From assembly GCA_031549165.1 (NCBI GenBank), contig JAVBQE010000087.1, forward strand, positions 1 to 5,745: a DNA stretch of 5,745 bases, in the 5' to 3' direction. This DNA is from Parelusimicrobium sp031549165 (GTDB lineage: Bacteria > Elusimicrobiota > Elusimicrobia > Elusimicrobiales > Elusimicrobiaceae). The notes under the pieces are model-generated. The model saw nothing but the letters and a program-made list of their open reading frames with translations. It had not been told where the DNA came from and made no database searches. The stretch's first letter is position 1; each line of letters opens with the position of its first letter. This document shows, piece after piece, positions 1-5,393 of the stretch. The position numbers and the translations under genes were made by a program.

Positions 1-48
1 CTTTTGCTTCCTTAATTAAATTGTAAACGTAAACATTTTTTTTTAAAA

Positions 49-86
49 GAGTCTTTGGACCTATATGCCAGTAGGTCCTTTGGCCC
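49..86. repeat. Paired 13-nt repeat forming a small hairpin
   Basis: Two related 13-mers, gagtctttggacc (49-61) and ggtcctttggccc (74-86), match at 9 of 13 positions in the same orientation. Their facing ends also form a perfect 7-bp inverted repeat, ggaccta (57-63) and taggtcc (72-78), around an 8-nt loop. No T-run follows the stem on the plus strand. On the minus strand the bases after the stem are mixed before becoming A-rich, so a rho-independent terminator is unlikely. It could be an operator, a structured leader or part of an interspersed repeat. The function is unknown. Confidence 0.4.
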
Positions 87-146
87 AGATAAAGAAAAAA
101 AGAAAGCTGCCGTATATTTCATTTTCTCTGAAGTAAATATCGTCGT

Positions 147-177
147 ATGTAACAAGGGGACTGTCCCCTTGTTACAT
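147..177. repeat. Near-perfect 31-nt palindrome, REP-like
   Basis: Positions 147-161 and 163-177 are exact reverse complements around the single central T at 162, with the core GGGGACTGTCCCC. As a hairpin it would give a 14-bp stem with a CTG triloop. No T-tract follows on the plus strand and none lies beyond it on the minus strand, so it is not a standard terminator. The GGGGAC-GTCCCC core recalls REP-type palindromes mobilised by IS200-like (RAYT) transposases; that likeness is from memory. It ends 24 nt before the tatD start codon, so it could also fold in the 5' leader of that mRNA. Confidence 0.7.
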
Positions 178-201
178 TACTATGGAGAAAAATAGTAAAA
201 T

Positions 202-999
202 ATGTTTATGGATAACTTTTTAATAGATTCACACGCGCATATCTTAGACGGCGCATTTGACGCTGACAGAGACGCTGTGCTGCAAGCCTCCTTTGACGCA
301 GGCGTAAAACAGATAATAGAAATAGGCTGTAATACCGATGAGTGGCTGCCGGCTTTGGCCCTGTGCGCCGCATACCCGCGCGCTATTTACGCCGTGCTGG
401 GCCTGCACCCGGAGTTTGCGGGCAATTTTTCAGAAGAGAAATTTAATGAGCTTAAAAATCTTTTAACGCGCGAAGAAGTTGTAGGCATCGGCGAGATAGG
501 GCTGGATTATTTCCACGAACCGTTTTCTAAAGAGCAGCAGCAAATGGTATTTGAACAGGTTTTATCCTTAACCCGCGAAATTAAAAAACCCGCCGTGCTG
601 CACATAAGAAAAAGCAAAGCAGAAACAGACTTTTCCGCCTATCAAGACACTTTTAACATTTTAAAAAAATACTCTTCGCCCGGCGTGCTGCACTGCTTCT
701 CCGGCCGTTATGAAGACGCTGTGCGCGCGGTGGACATGGGTTACTTTTTAGGCATAAACGCCATCATTACTTACAAGAAAAATGAAGACCTGCGAAGCAC
801 CGTAAAAAAAATAGGCCTCAAGCATATTCTGCTGGAGACCGACTGCCCTTATCTTCCCCCCCAAAGCAAGCGCGGCACGCGCAACAGCCCCGCTAACATC
901 CCCGAGTTCGCGCAGTTCATGGCAGACTATTTGAACCTTAACTTAGACGACCTTGCTGCTATTACCTCCGCCAACTGCCAAAAACTCTTCTCTATTTAA
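202..999 (+). CDS. TatD-family metal-dependent hydrolase (DNase)
   Basis: This 265-residue protein has the full TatD amidohydrolase-type TIM-barrel signature. The motifs are DSHAH (metal ligands H11, H13), GLHPE (67-71), GIGEIGLDY (95-103, E98), LHIRKS (H134), HCFSG (164-168, H164), LLETDCPYLPP (D214) and RGTRNSPANIP. Length is normal for the family (about 255-270). Family members are cytoplasmic two-metal phosphoesterases; E. coli TatD is a 3'-5' exonuclease linked to DNA repair, and YcfH/TatD paralogues are common, so the exact substrate is not readable here. The start at 202 is bounded by an in-frame TAA at 196-198; the next ATG is only two codons later (208). A GGAG at 184-187 is the best ribosome site, though its 14-nt spacing is long. 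It appears monocistronic, and no strong promoter is visible. Confidence 0.93.
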   Translation: MFMDNFLIDSHAHILDGAFDADRDAVLQASFDAGVKQIIEIGCNTDEWLPALALCAAYPRAIYAVLGLHPEFAGNFSEEKFNELKNLLTREEVVGIGEIGLDYFHEPFSKEQQQMVFEQVLSLTREIKKPAVLHIRKSKAETDFSAYQDTFNILKKYSSPGVLHCFSGRYEDAVRAVDMGYFLGINAIITYKKNEDLRSTVKKIGLKHILLETDCPYLPPQSKRGTRNSPANIPEFAQFMADYLNLNLDDLAAITSANCQKLFSI

Positions 1000-1016
1000 A
1001 CAGCATATCCGCCTTA

Positions 1017-1038
1017 AAATAACTAATATATGTTATTT
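1017..1038. repeat. AT-rich dyad upstream of the pilin genes
   Basis: A perfect 7-bp inverted repeat, aaataac (1017-1023) and gttattt (1032-1038), is separated by 8 nt and begins 17 nt after the tatD stop codon. The stem is too AT-rich, and lacks a T-tract, to be a good terminator. Its symmetry and its place upstream of the pilin genes would fit a regulator binding site. This is a suggestion from layout only. Confidence 0.3.
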
Positions 1039-1057
1039 GCAGACAAAAATAGAGTTA

Positions 1058-1086
1058 TTCTCTCAATGCAAAATATGTTCTAAAAT
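1058..1086 (+). promoter_or_regulatory. Weak candidate pilin promoter
   Basis: TAAAAT at 1081-1086 matches the sigma-70 -10 consensus at five of six positions. The best -35 at 17-nt spacing is TTCTCT (1058-1063), matching only three of six. Transcription would begin near 1093 and leave a leader of about 28 nt containing AAGGA (1106-1110). I found no GG-N10-GC sigma-54 element in the spacer. The call is weak and rests mainly on the -10. Confidence 0.27.
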
Positions 1087-1120
1087 CTCTTTTTAAGATA
1101 AAAATAAGGATAACATTTTA

Positions 1121-1594
1121 ATGAATAACAAAAAAGCTTTTACTCTGATAGAACTTCTAGTAGTAGTCCTTATTATCGGCATATTAGCGGCTGTGGCACT
1201 GCCGCAATACCAACGTGCAACAGAAAAAAGTAGAGCGACTCAAATACTAGTAACAGGCCGCGCCATGGTAAATGCGCTAGACAGATATTATGAAGAAAAC
1301 GCCTCTTATCCTACAGCCATTGAAGAACTTGACACAACATACACCTGCCCTGTCGGCTATGCCTGTGCGGTTGGAGGAGTGAACGGCGGAACAAGCGGCA
1401 AGTTCCAAATGTCCAGGCAGGACCCTTGGAAATACGGTTTTATTTTCCGTATGGACGACGACGCGACCTACAGCAAAGAAATACACTGCTACGCGGAAAA
1501 AACGGACCCCAAATCAGTCAGCATATGTAAATCTTTCTCAACGGTACTTGCTAAACCGGAAAACACGCCTACTTATTACTTTTATAAATTATAG
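1121..1594 (+). CDS. Type IV pilin-like prepilin (first of tandem pair)
   Basis: The protein has 157 residues and a class III (prepilin) signal: a short leader MNNKKA, then the hydrophobic stretch FTLIELLVVVLIIGILAAVA (7-26), with the conserved glutamate five residues after the predicted cleavage site (E11). Cleavage between A6 and F7 by prepilin peptidase and N-methylation of F7 are expected; alanine rather than the usual glycine precedes the cut. The rest of the helix (to about 60) leads into a small globular head with cysteines at 76, 82, 123 and 136, enough for two disulfides. The tail has C-Y-A-E-K-T-D-P-K and I-C-K-S, a motif shared with the next gene. AAGGA at 1106-1110 lies 10 nt before the start. 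It should be an inner-membrane prepilin assembled into a pilus or pseudopilus; major pilin, minor pilin or type II secretion pseudopilin cannot be told apart here. Confidence 0.92.
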   Translation: MNNKKAFTLIELLVVVLIIGILAAVALPQYQRATEKSRATQILVTGRAMVNALDRYYEENASYPTAIEELDTTYTCPVGYACAVGGVNGGTSGKFQMSRQDPWKYGFIFRMDDDATYSKEIHCYAEKTDPKSVSICKSFSTVLAKPENTPTYYFYKL

Positions 1595-1599
1595 CCCAC

Positions 1600-1604
1600 A
1601 AGGA
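1600..1604 (+). promoter_or_regulatory. Ribosome binding site fixing the second pilin start
   Basis: AAGGA lies 6 nt before the ATG at 1611. This supports 1611 as the true start, since translation from there begins directly with the prepilin leader MKKA. An in-frame ATG at 1548 would add 21 residues that overlap the preceding gene and place a non-prepilin extension in front of the signal. Confidence 0.8.
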
Positions 1605-1610
1605 AAACAA

Positions 1611-2141
1611 ATGAAAAAAGCTTTTACTCTTATAGAACTCTTGGTTGTTGTATTAATCATCGGCATATTAGCAGCTGTGGCGTTGCCACAATATCAAAAA
1701 GCGGTACTCAAATCCCGCGCGGCCGGGCTTGTAACCAACATGGGCACCCTTTACAATGCGCTGGAAGCATATGCCATAGAAAATGGCAACTACCCGCCTT
1801 TAACTAGCGGCTCACAAACAATGAATAGTATGAACAGCATGCTGAGTGTGGACATTCCGTTCAACAAAAATGTTAACAAGTATTACTACTACACCGGCGT
1901 GTATGTTGCTATGGAATATGACGACGGTACCACACAGTTCTACATCTCAAAAGGCCTTTCAGATACCAGCACCGCAAGGCCGTTTTATAGAAAAGGCGTA
2001 ACTTCCTGCTGGGCGTACGACAGAACAGACCCTAAGTGCATAAAAGGCCAGGAGTTATGTAGGTCTCTATGTTCAGGCACACTGAACCAAACAGGCGATG
2101 TAGAAGCTAACAGCTCTATTTACGACTGCCAACTTAAATAA
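1611..2141 (+). CDS. Type IV pilin-like prepilin (second of tandem pair)
   Basis: This 176-residue protein starts with leader MKKA, cleavage expected between A4 and F5, E9 at the fifth mature position, and hydrophobic helix 5-25. Residues 2-29 are identical to residues 4-31 of the preceding pilin, although the DNA differs at 15 of 84 positions, all silent. The head diverges strongly: a Tyr run KYYYYTG (90-96), and cysteines at 133, 143, 150, 154 and 173. The segment C-W-A-Y-D-R-T-D-P-K-C (133-143) followed by L-C-R-S-L-C-S (149-155) is the counterpart of the Cys motif in the first pilin, with longer Cys spacing and extra cysteines. The odd cysteine number leaves one free or intermolecular. 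The gene starts 16 nt after its neighbour's stop, so they are probably co-transcribed. The likely role is a second pilin or pseudopilin subunit of the same envelope machine. No plus-strand terminator is evident downstream. Confidence 0.9.
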   Translation: MKKAFTLIELLVVVLIIGILAAVALPQYQKAVLKSRAAGLVTNMGTLYNALEAYAIENGNYPPLTSGSQTMNSMNSMLSVDIPFNKNVNKYYYYTGVYVAMEYDDGTTQFYISKGLSDTSTARPFYRKGVTSCWAYDRTDPKCIKGQELCRSLCSGTLNQTGDVEANSSIYDCQLK

Positions 2142-2235
2142 TATCTACACCACTGACTGGAAATACCGAGGCATTAAAATCCCCTCTATACCTAATCAGA
2201 GAGAAAGATGTTCTTTCATTATCATACAGGAACTT

Positions 2236-2265
2236 AAAAAACGGCTTAATATGCAAAATTAGGCC
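2236..2265 (-). terminator. Rho-independent terminator of the minus-strand operon
   Basis: Read on the minus strand, GGCCTAAT (2265-2258) pairs with ATTAAGCC (2250-2243) as eight base pairs including one G-U, around a 7-nt loop. A G and then six T's (2241-2236) follow. It lies 54 nt beyond the stop of the glycerophosphodiesterase gene, in the correct orientation to end that operon. The plus strand lacks a T-run after the stem, so it should not terminate the pilin transcript efficiently. Confidence 0.65.
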
Positions 2266-2319
2266 TAATACCGTCTTAAAAATGATTTTGATATCAAGGG
2301 GTAACATTCAGACAAAAGG

Positions 2320-2946
2320 CTAAAGGGTCAAATAAACATCATCTGTGAAAACGCCGTCTATGCCTAAAACTTCCATTTTCTTTAAAGTTGCGTTATCGTT
2401 AACGGTGTAGGCAAAAAGTTTCATGCCGTTTTTGTGGACGGCGTCTACCGTTTCTTTATCTATGGCCTGCCAGTGCATATTAATGCTGTAAGCATTTACG
2501 CTTGTGGCTTTTTTAAGAGAAAAAACTTCACCCAGCAAACCTATTCTTATATCTTTGTTTATTGCGCGCACGCGCAGCAGGCTGTCGTAGTTGAAAGAGG
2601 AAATTATTATCTGCTCCTCCATGCCGGCCGCTGCGTCCAACACATTGCGCTCTATGTCCGGGTAGGCAAAGTCGTCGGTTTTGATTTCTATATTAAGCGT
2701 GTCCTCCGGGCGGAGGATTTTTAAAAGATAATTTAGCGTGGGCAAACCCAGCACGTCGTGCGGAGTGTGGGCGATTTCAAAGCCTTGCGCAGTAACCGGG
2801 TCATGATGGAGAACGAGGACCCCGTCCAAAGTCTGGTGTACGTCGGTTTCAAAATAATCTCTGCCGGCGTCTTGTGCATGTTCAAAGGAAGCTATGGTGT
2901 TTTCTTTTACATACTTAGGAGAACCCCTGTGTGCAAAATATATCAT
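2320..2946 (-). CDS. Glycerophosphodiester phosphodiesterase (GDPD/UgpQ-type)
   Basis: The 208-residue protein carries the GDPD TIM-barrel motifs in order: A-H-R-G (H6, R7), E-N-T-I-A-S-F (E15, N16), F-E-T-D-V-H-Q-T-L-D-G with metal ligands E33 and D35, L-V-L-H-H-D with catalytic H48, L-N-I-E-I-K (E87, K89), F-A-Y-T-V-N-D and the closing G-V-F-T-D-D. The family cleaves glycerophosphodiesters from phospholipid turnover to sn-glycerol 3-phosphate and the free alcohol, using a divalent metal. There is no signal peptide, so a cytoplasmic UgpQ-like enzyme is likely. It is somewhat shorter than typical members (about 230-250), but all catalytic motifs are present, so it looks intact. AAGGTGG (2962-2956 on the minus strand) lies 9 nt before the start. 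It is the last gene of a minus-strand operon, 65 nt after the PHP gene with no terminator between them. Confidence 0.93.
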   Translation of the reverse strand: MIYFAHRGSPKYVKENTIASFEHAQDAGRDYFETDVHQTLDGVLVLHHDPVTAQGFEIAHTPHDVLGLPTLNYLLKILRPEDTLNIEIKTDDFAYPDIERNVLDAAAGMEEQIIISSFNYDSLLRVRAINKDIRIGLLGEVFSLKKATSVNAYSINMHWQAIDKETVDAVHKNGMKLFAYTVNDNATLKKMEVLGIDGVFTDDVYLTL

Positions 2947-3011
2947 AATATACCACCACCTTTTTATTTTATTCTGGCAAAATTTTAAGAAGAAATCAAC
3001 GAAGAAAAGAG

Positions 3012-3824
3012 TTAGATTTTTAATGCTTTGATAAGTTCTTCATAATAGGCAGGAGGAATTTCCATTCCGGGCTTTGGCGTACGTCCGCTGGCGGCGCCGT
3101 GATGGTCTGAGCCGGCAGTTACAAAAAAATTATACTCACGCGCGATAGAAAGAAGCTCCTGGATCATCGTTTGGTTATGCGAAGGATAAAACACCTCAAG
3201 CCCGTCCAGCCCCGCGTCCTTCCACGCCTTAAAGTTCCAGTACTCTTTTGTTAATCCCGGGTGCGCTATAACAGCCTGCCCGCCGGCTTCTTTAATAAAA
3301 GTAATAGCTTCAATAACGCTTACACCCAGCGATTCCACATAACCAACAGCGCCGGGGATTAAAAATTTTCTAAACGCTTCCTGGCGCGTGGACGCGTAGC
3401 CTTTGTTTTTAATAGCGTCCGCTACATGCGCGCGCGAGACGGCGCCTTTGGCGATTTTAAACACGTCATCCTCGCTCAGGCTAAAGCCTGCGGCTGCAAT
3501 TTGTTTGATTATTTTTTTAATGCGGACAATACGGTTACTGCGGTTAGTTTCAAGAAAAGCATTAAACTTTTTATTTTCAAGAGAAATATTAAGGCCTAAA
3601 AAATGCAGATGGTCATGCTCTTTGGTACTCACTTCCACGCCTGTTACAAAAGGTATATTGTAGGCTGTACATTTTGCCTGCGCTTCGCCCACACCTTCCA
3701 TAGTGTCATGGTCCGTAAGCGCGTACAGGCACACTTTTCTCTTAGCCGCCTCCACCACCACTTCGGACGGTTTAGACGTGCCGTCTGAATATTTAGAATG
3801 GGTGTGCAGGTCTATAACGGGCAT
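3012..3824 (-). CDS. PHP-domain phosphoesterase (RNase AM / nucleoside 3',5'-bisphosphate phosphatase-like)
   Basis: The protein has 270 residues. PHP metal-site motifs are all present: D-L-H-T-H-S-K-Y-S-D-G (H7, H9, D14), L-T-D-H-D-T (D38, H39), G-V-E-V-S (E64), H74 in H-F-L-G, S-R-A-H-V (H133), A-V-I-A-H-P-G (H188) and G-S-D-H-H-G (D240, H242). The helical insertion between about residues 85 and 180 and the overall length match the YciV/TrpH group. Characterised members remove the 3'-phosphate from pAp-type nucleotides or act as 5'-3' exoribonucleases on short RNAs and rRNA 5' ends. The assignment to this group is from motif layout; the precise substrate is inference. The start codon overlaps the stop of the upstream NFU gene as TAATG, and no good Shine-Dalgarno precedes it, so translation probably depends on reinitiation from the NFU gene. 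A cytoplasmic location is expected. Confidence 0.88.
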   Translation of the reverse strand: MPVIDLHTHSKYSDGTSKPSEVVVEAAKRKVCLYALTDHDTMEGVGEAQAKCTAYNIPFVTGVEVSTKEHDHLHFLGLNISLENKKFNAFLETNRSNRIVRIKKIIKQIAAAGFSLSEDDVFKIAKGAVSRAHVADAIKNKGYASTRQEAFRKFLIPGAVGYVESLGVSVIEAITFIKEAGGQAVIAHPGLTKEYWNFKAWKDAGLDGLEVFYPSHNQTMIQELLSIAREYNFFVTAGSDHHGAASGRTPKPGMEIPPAYYEELIKALKI

Positions 3825-4051
3825 TACGCTACGCGCTCAACAGCCTTAACTTCCGGCACTTCCTGCATAATTTTGCGTTCCACCACGGCCTTAAGCGTCA
3901 TCTGCGCGGCAGGACATCCGCCGCAGCGGCCTTTAAGGCGCACCAGCACCACGCCCGTGGCTTCGTTAATACCTACAAGTTCAATATCCCCGCCGTCACC
4001 CTGCAAAATAGGGCGGATAGTTTCAATAACTGCTTTAACTTTTTCTTCCAT
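3824..4051 (-). CDS. NFU-domain Fe-S cluster scaffold/carrier protein
   Basis: The 75-residue protein is a stand-alone NifU C-terminal (NFU) domain. It has the conserved I-R-P-x-L-x-x-D-G-G-D start (12-22), the central beta strands, and the cluster-binding C-G-G-C motif (C43, C46) within G-R-C-G-G-C-P-A-A-Q-M-T-L, followed by the helix to the C-terminus. NFU proteins bind a [4Fe-4S] or [2Fe-2S] cluster between two subunits and pass it to client apoproteins in the cytoplasm. The length is normal for single-domain bacterial versions. An AGGAG (4062-4058 on the minus strand) sits 6 nt before the start and a TATAAT box lies just upstream, so this is the first gene of the operon. The stop codon overlaps the PHP start by one base. 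Confidence 0.92.
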   Translation of the reverse strand: MEEKVKAVIETIRPILQGDGGDIELVGINEATGVVLVRLKGRCGGCPAAQMTLKAVVERKIMQEVPEVKAVERVA

Positions 4052-4074
4052 AAAATTCTCCTCTCAATTATTCT

Positions 4075-4104
4075 ATTATAGCTTTTTATAAGCCCTCATG
4101 CCTA
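4075..4104 (-). promoter_or_regulatory. Promoter of the NFU-PHP-GDPD operon
   Basis: On the minus strand a perfect TATAAT lies at 4080-4075. The best -35 is TAGGCA (4104-4099), matching TTGACA at four of six positions with an 18-nt spacer. The predicted start is near 4068, giving a short leader of about 17 nt that contains the GAGAGGAG ribosome site. The -10 is convincing and the -35 is weak. Confidence 0.5.
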
Positions 4105-4131
4105 TTGCATATAGGATTGCATATTGTATAT
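4101..4131. repeat. ATTGCATAT direct repeats in the divergent promoter region
   Basis: ATTGCATAT occurs exactly at 4104-4112 and 4116-4124, a 12-nt period, with a degenerate third copy ATTGTATAT at 4123-4131. In addition cctat (4101-4105) and atagg (4111-4115) form a 5-bp inverted repeat. The cluster sits between two outward-facing -10 boxes and covers the lipoprotein gene's -35 to -10 interval, a position suited to a shared operator. It could also be simple AT-rich repetition. Confidence 0.4.
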
Positions 4132-4134
4132 AAT
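4105..4134 (+). promoter_or_regulatory. Promoter of the lipoprotein gene
   Basis: A perfect TATAAT is present at 4129-4134. TTGCAT (4105-4110) is the likely -35, matching the first three consensus bases, with an 18-nt spacer. Transcription would start near 4141, about 42 nt before the ATG. The elements overlap the ATTGCATAT repeats. Confidence 0.5.
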
Positions 4135-4182
4135 TTGAAGTAGCAGAATAGCATAAAAGTAGCACTTACCCGGGAGACACGC

Positions 4183-5277
4183 ATGAACATCAAGAAACCC
4201 TTAGCAGTACTTTTTATAGCCCTTGCCTTTAGCGCCTGCAGCAGCGGCGGTGGCGGTGGAGGCCCGGCGGCAGACAATACGCCTGTTAAGAACAAAGTTA
4301 TATCGCTTTTAAAAGAGGCGGACGCCTCGTCCAAAAAAGGAACTACAATAAAAACCCTTGACGCAGAAGAGGGTACAGACAAAGACGAAGGGGCTCTGCT
4401 TATAGCTTTGCCTACCTTAGATTTTAACGGCACATGGGACGCAGCCAACAACTTAAGCGCATACATAACCCCCGTTGACACAGAGTTTAACAAAACAGAT
4501 ATTGTGGACCAAACCTCTTATGCATATTATATGCAAAAGCCTTTAGCCACGCAAAATGCTACGGTCTCTTCCACCGTGCCTGCAATAGACGGCGGCACCG
4601 TGGTAGCCAAACAGTATGACCTTGTGGCCGTAGGCGGAGCAAAAGCAGGGCTTAATTATGCGGACTTTGGTTACTGGTACCAGGAAATTTATTTCCCCTC
4701 AGCTCTTGCCGGAGACGGGAGCCCGCTGTCCGTACAAGGTAAAAGTTTTGTAGACTGGGACACCTTTTACGTTGCAGACAATACCAAATACGCGAGCAAT
4801 ATTACGCAGGACCTTTCGGGTGCCACATTTACAGGCGGCACTTTGGGTATTGCCGAGCTCAGAAACTCCGGCAATTTAGTAGATCTTGCGCCTGTGGAGG
4901 GCAGTGTATCTCTTTCTCTCACCGCCGTCGGCTACACGGGCACTATGCATCTTAATATGTTTGACGTGGACAACGGCACAATTTACGGCAACTGGGCTAC
5001 GCTGTACCTTAGCGGCACATATAACAAAACAACCGGCAAGCTGGGCAACAGCATGAGCGTTATTACCGGCACCCAGCGCCACGACGCGGGCACAAAACTT
5101 GAAAACTTTGTTTTAAGGGAAAACAACGGCACGCTTACTACAGCAGGCGCAATGGACGCGCGTATGCTTGGCACTGCTGCGAACGTAGAGGAAGTTGCAG
5201 GGCGCTACACCATTACCGGCAACGAGGTTAACGGAAATATAGTTACAATTGACGGCGTGTTTGGCGTAAAAAAATAA
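4183..5277 (+). CDS. Surface lipoprotein with TbpB/Slam-dependent-like C-terminal barrel
   Basis: The 364-residue protein has a lipoprotein signal: K4-K5, hydrophobic 7-16, then lipobox F-S-A-C with C19, the only cysteine in the protein. Signal peptidase II would cut before C19. Six glycines (22-27) and a charged low-complexity linker (to about 70) follow, as in surface-exposed lipoproteins. The rest is beta-rich, with many Gly-x-aromatic turns (for example D-F-G-Y-W-Y). The C-terminal half alternates like an eight-strand barrel and ends with V-E-E-V-A-G-R-Y-T-I-T-G (335-346) and G-V-F-G-V-K-K (358-364). That ending resembles the TbpB/factor H-binding-protein barrel pattern (A-x-E-x-x-G-x-F, then G-x-F-G-x-K-x). 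The resemblance is by eye and is not a search result. Ligand and function are unknown; metal, haem or host-protein binding is only suggested by the family. GGGAG (4172-4176) is 6 nt before the start. It is monocistronic, with its own promoter and terminator. Confidence 0.8.
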   Translation: MNIKKPLAVLFIALAFSACSSGGGGGGPAADNTPVKNKVISLLKEADASSKKGTTIKTLDAEEGTDKDEGALLIALPTLDFNGTWDAANNLSAYITPVDTEFNKTDIVDQTSYAYYMQKPLATQNATVSSTVPAIDGGTVVAKQYDLVAVGGAKAGLNYADFGYWYQEIYFPSALAGDGSPLSVQGKSFVDWDTFYVADNTKYASNITQDLSGATFTGGTLGIAELRNSGNLVDLAPVEGSVSLSLTAVGYTGTMHLNMFDVDNGTIYGNWATLYLSGTYNKTTGKLGNSMSVITGTQRHDAGTKLENFVLRENNGTLTTAGAMDARMLGTAANVEEVAGRYTITGNEVNGNIVTIDGVFGVKK

Positions 5278-5290
5278 ATATTATAATAGA

Positions 5291-5322
5291 AAAGAGAGCC
5301 GTCTTTGCGCGGCTCTTTTTTT
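5291..5322 (+). terminator. Rho-independent terminator of the lipoprotein gene
   Basis: AGAGCCG (5295-5301) pairs with CGGCTCT (5310-5316) around an 8-nt loop, and the stem runs straight into seven T's (5316-5322). An A-run before the stem (5291-5293) can pair with the T's, so it may work weakly in reverse too. It starts 13 nt after the lipoprotein stop and insulates the tRNA gene. Confidence 0.9.
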
Positions 5323-5341
5323 CATGTTTAACGTCGGCGTT

Positions 5342-5370
5342 TTTACAAAGACTTATAAAAATGGTATTAT
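5342..5370 (+). promoter_or_regulatory. Promoter of the tRNA-Thr gene
   Basis: TTTACA (5342-5347) and TATTAT (5365-5370) each match the sigma-70 consensus at five of six positions and are exactly 17 nt apart. Transcription would start near 5377, about 17 nt before the mature tRNA. This is the best-formed promoter in the window, fitting a stable RNA gene. Confidence 0.75.
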
Positions 5371-5393
5371 ATAGAAGTTAAATTTAAGCAGTT

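Noticed and set aside
21..49. TTGTAA and TAAAAG as a tatD promoter
   Set aside because: Both boxes match at only four of six positions in very AT-rich sequence and lie about 150 nt from the gene, so there is no reason to prefer them over chance.
182..223. Short overlapping frame starting at ATG 182 (13 codons) upstream of tatD
   Set aside because: It uses no recognisable ribosome site, overlaps the GGAG itself and encodes nothing family-like. It is most simply a chance frame in the leader.
1548..1610. In-frame upstream ATG that would extend the second pilin by 21 residues
   Set aside because: It lies inside the first pilin gene and would place a non-prepilin extension before the leader. The ATG at 1611 has AAGGA at 6 nt and gives a standard MKKA leader.
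2203..2217. 6-bp hairpin GAAAGA/TCTTTC after the second pilin
   Set aside because: The stem is short and AT-rich with no T-run, so it is not a credible terminator for the pilin genes.
3403..4091. Plus-strand open frames opposite the PHP and NFU genes
   Set aside because: They are antisense to two well-supported conserved genes, lack ribosome sites and show no family motifs.
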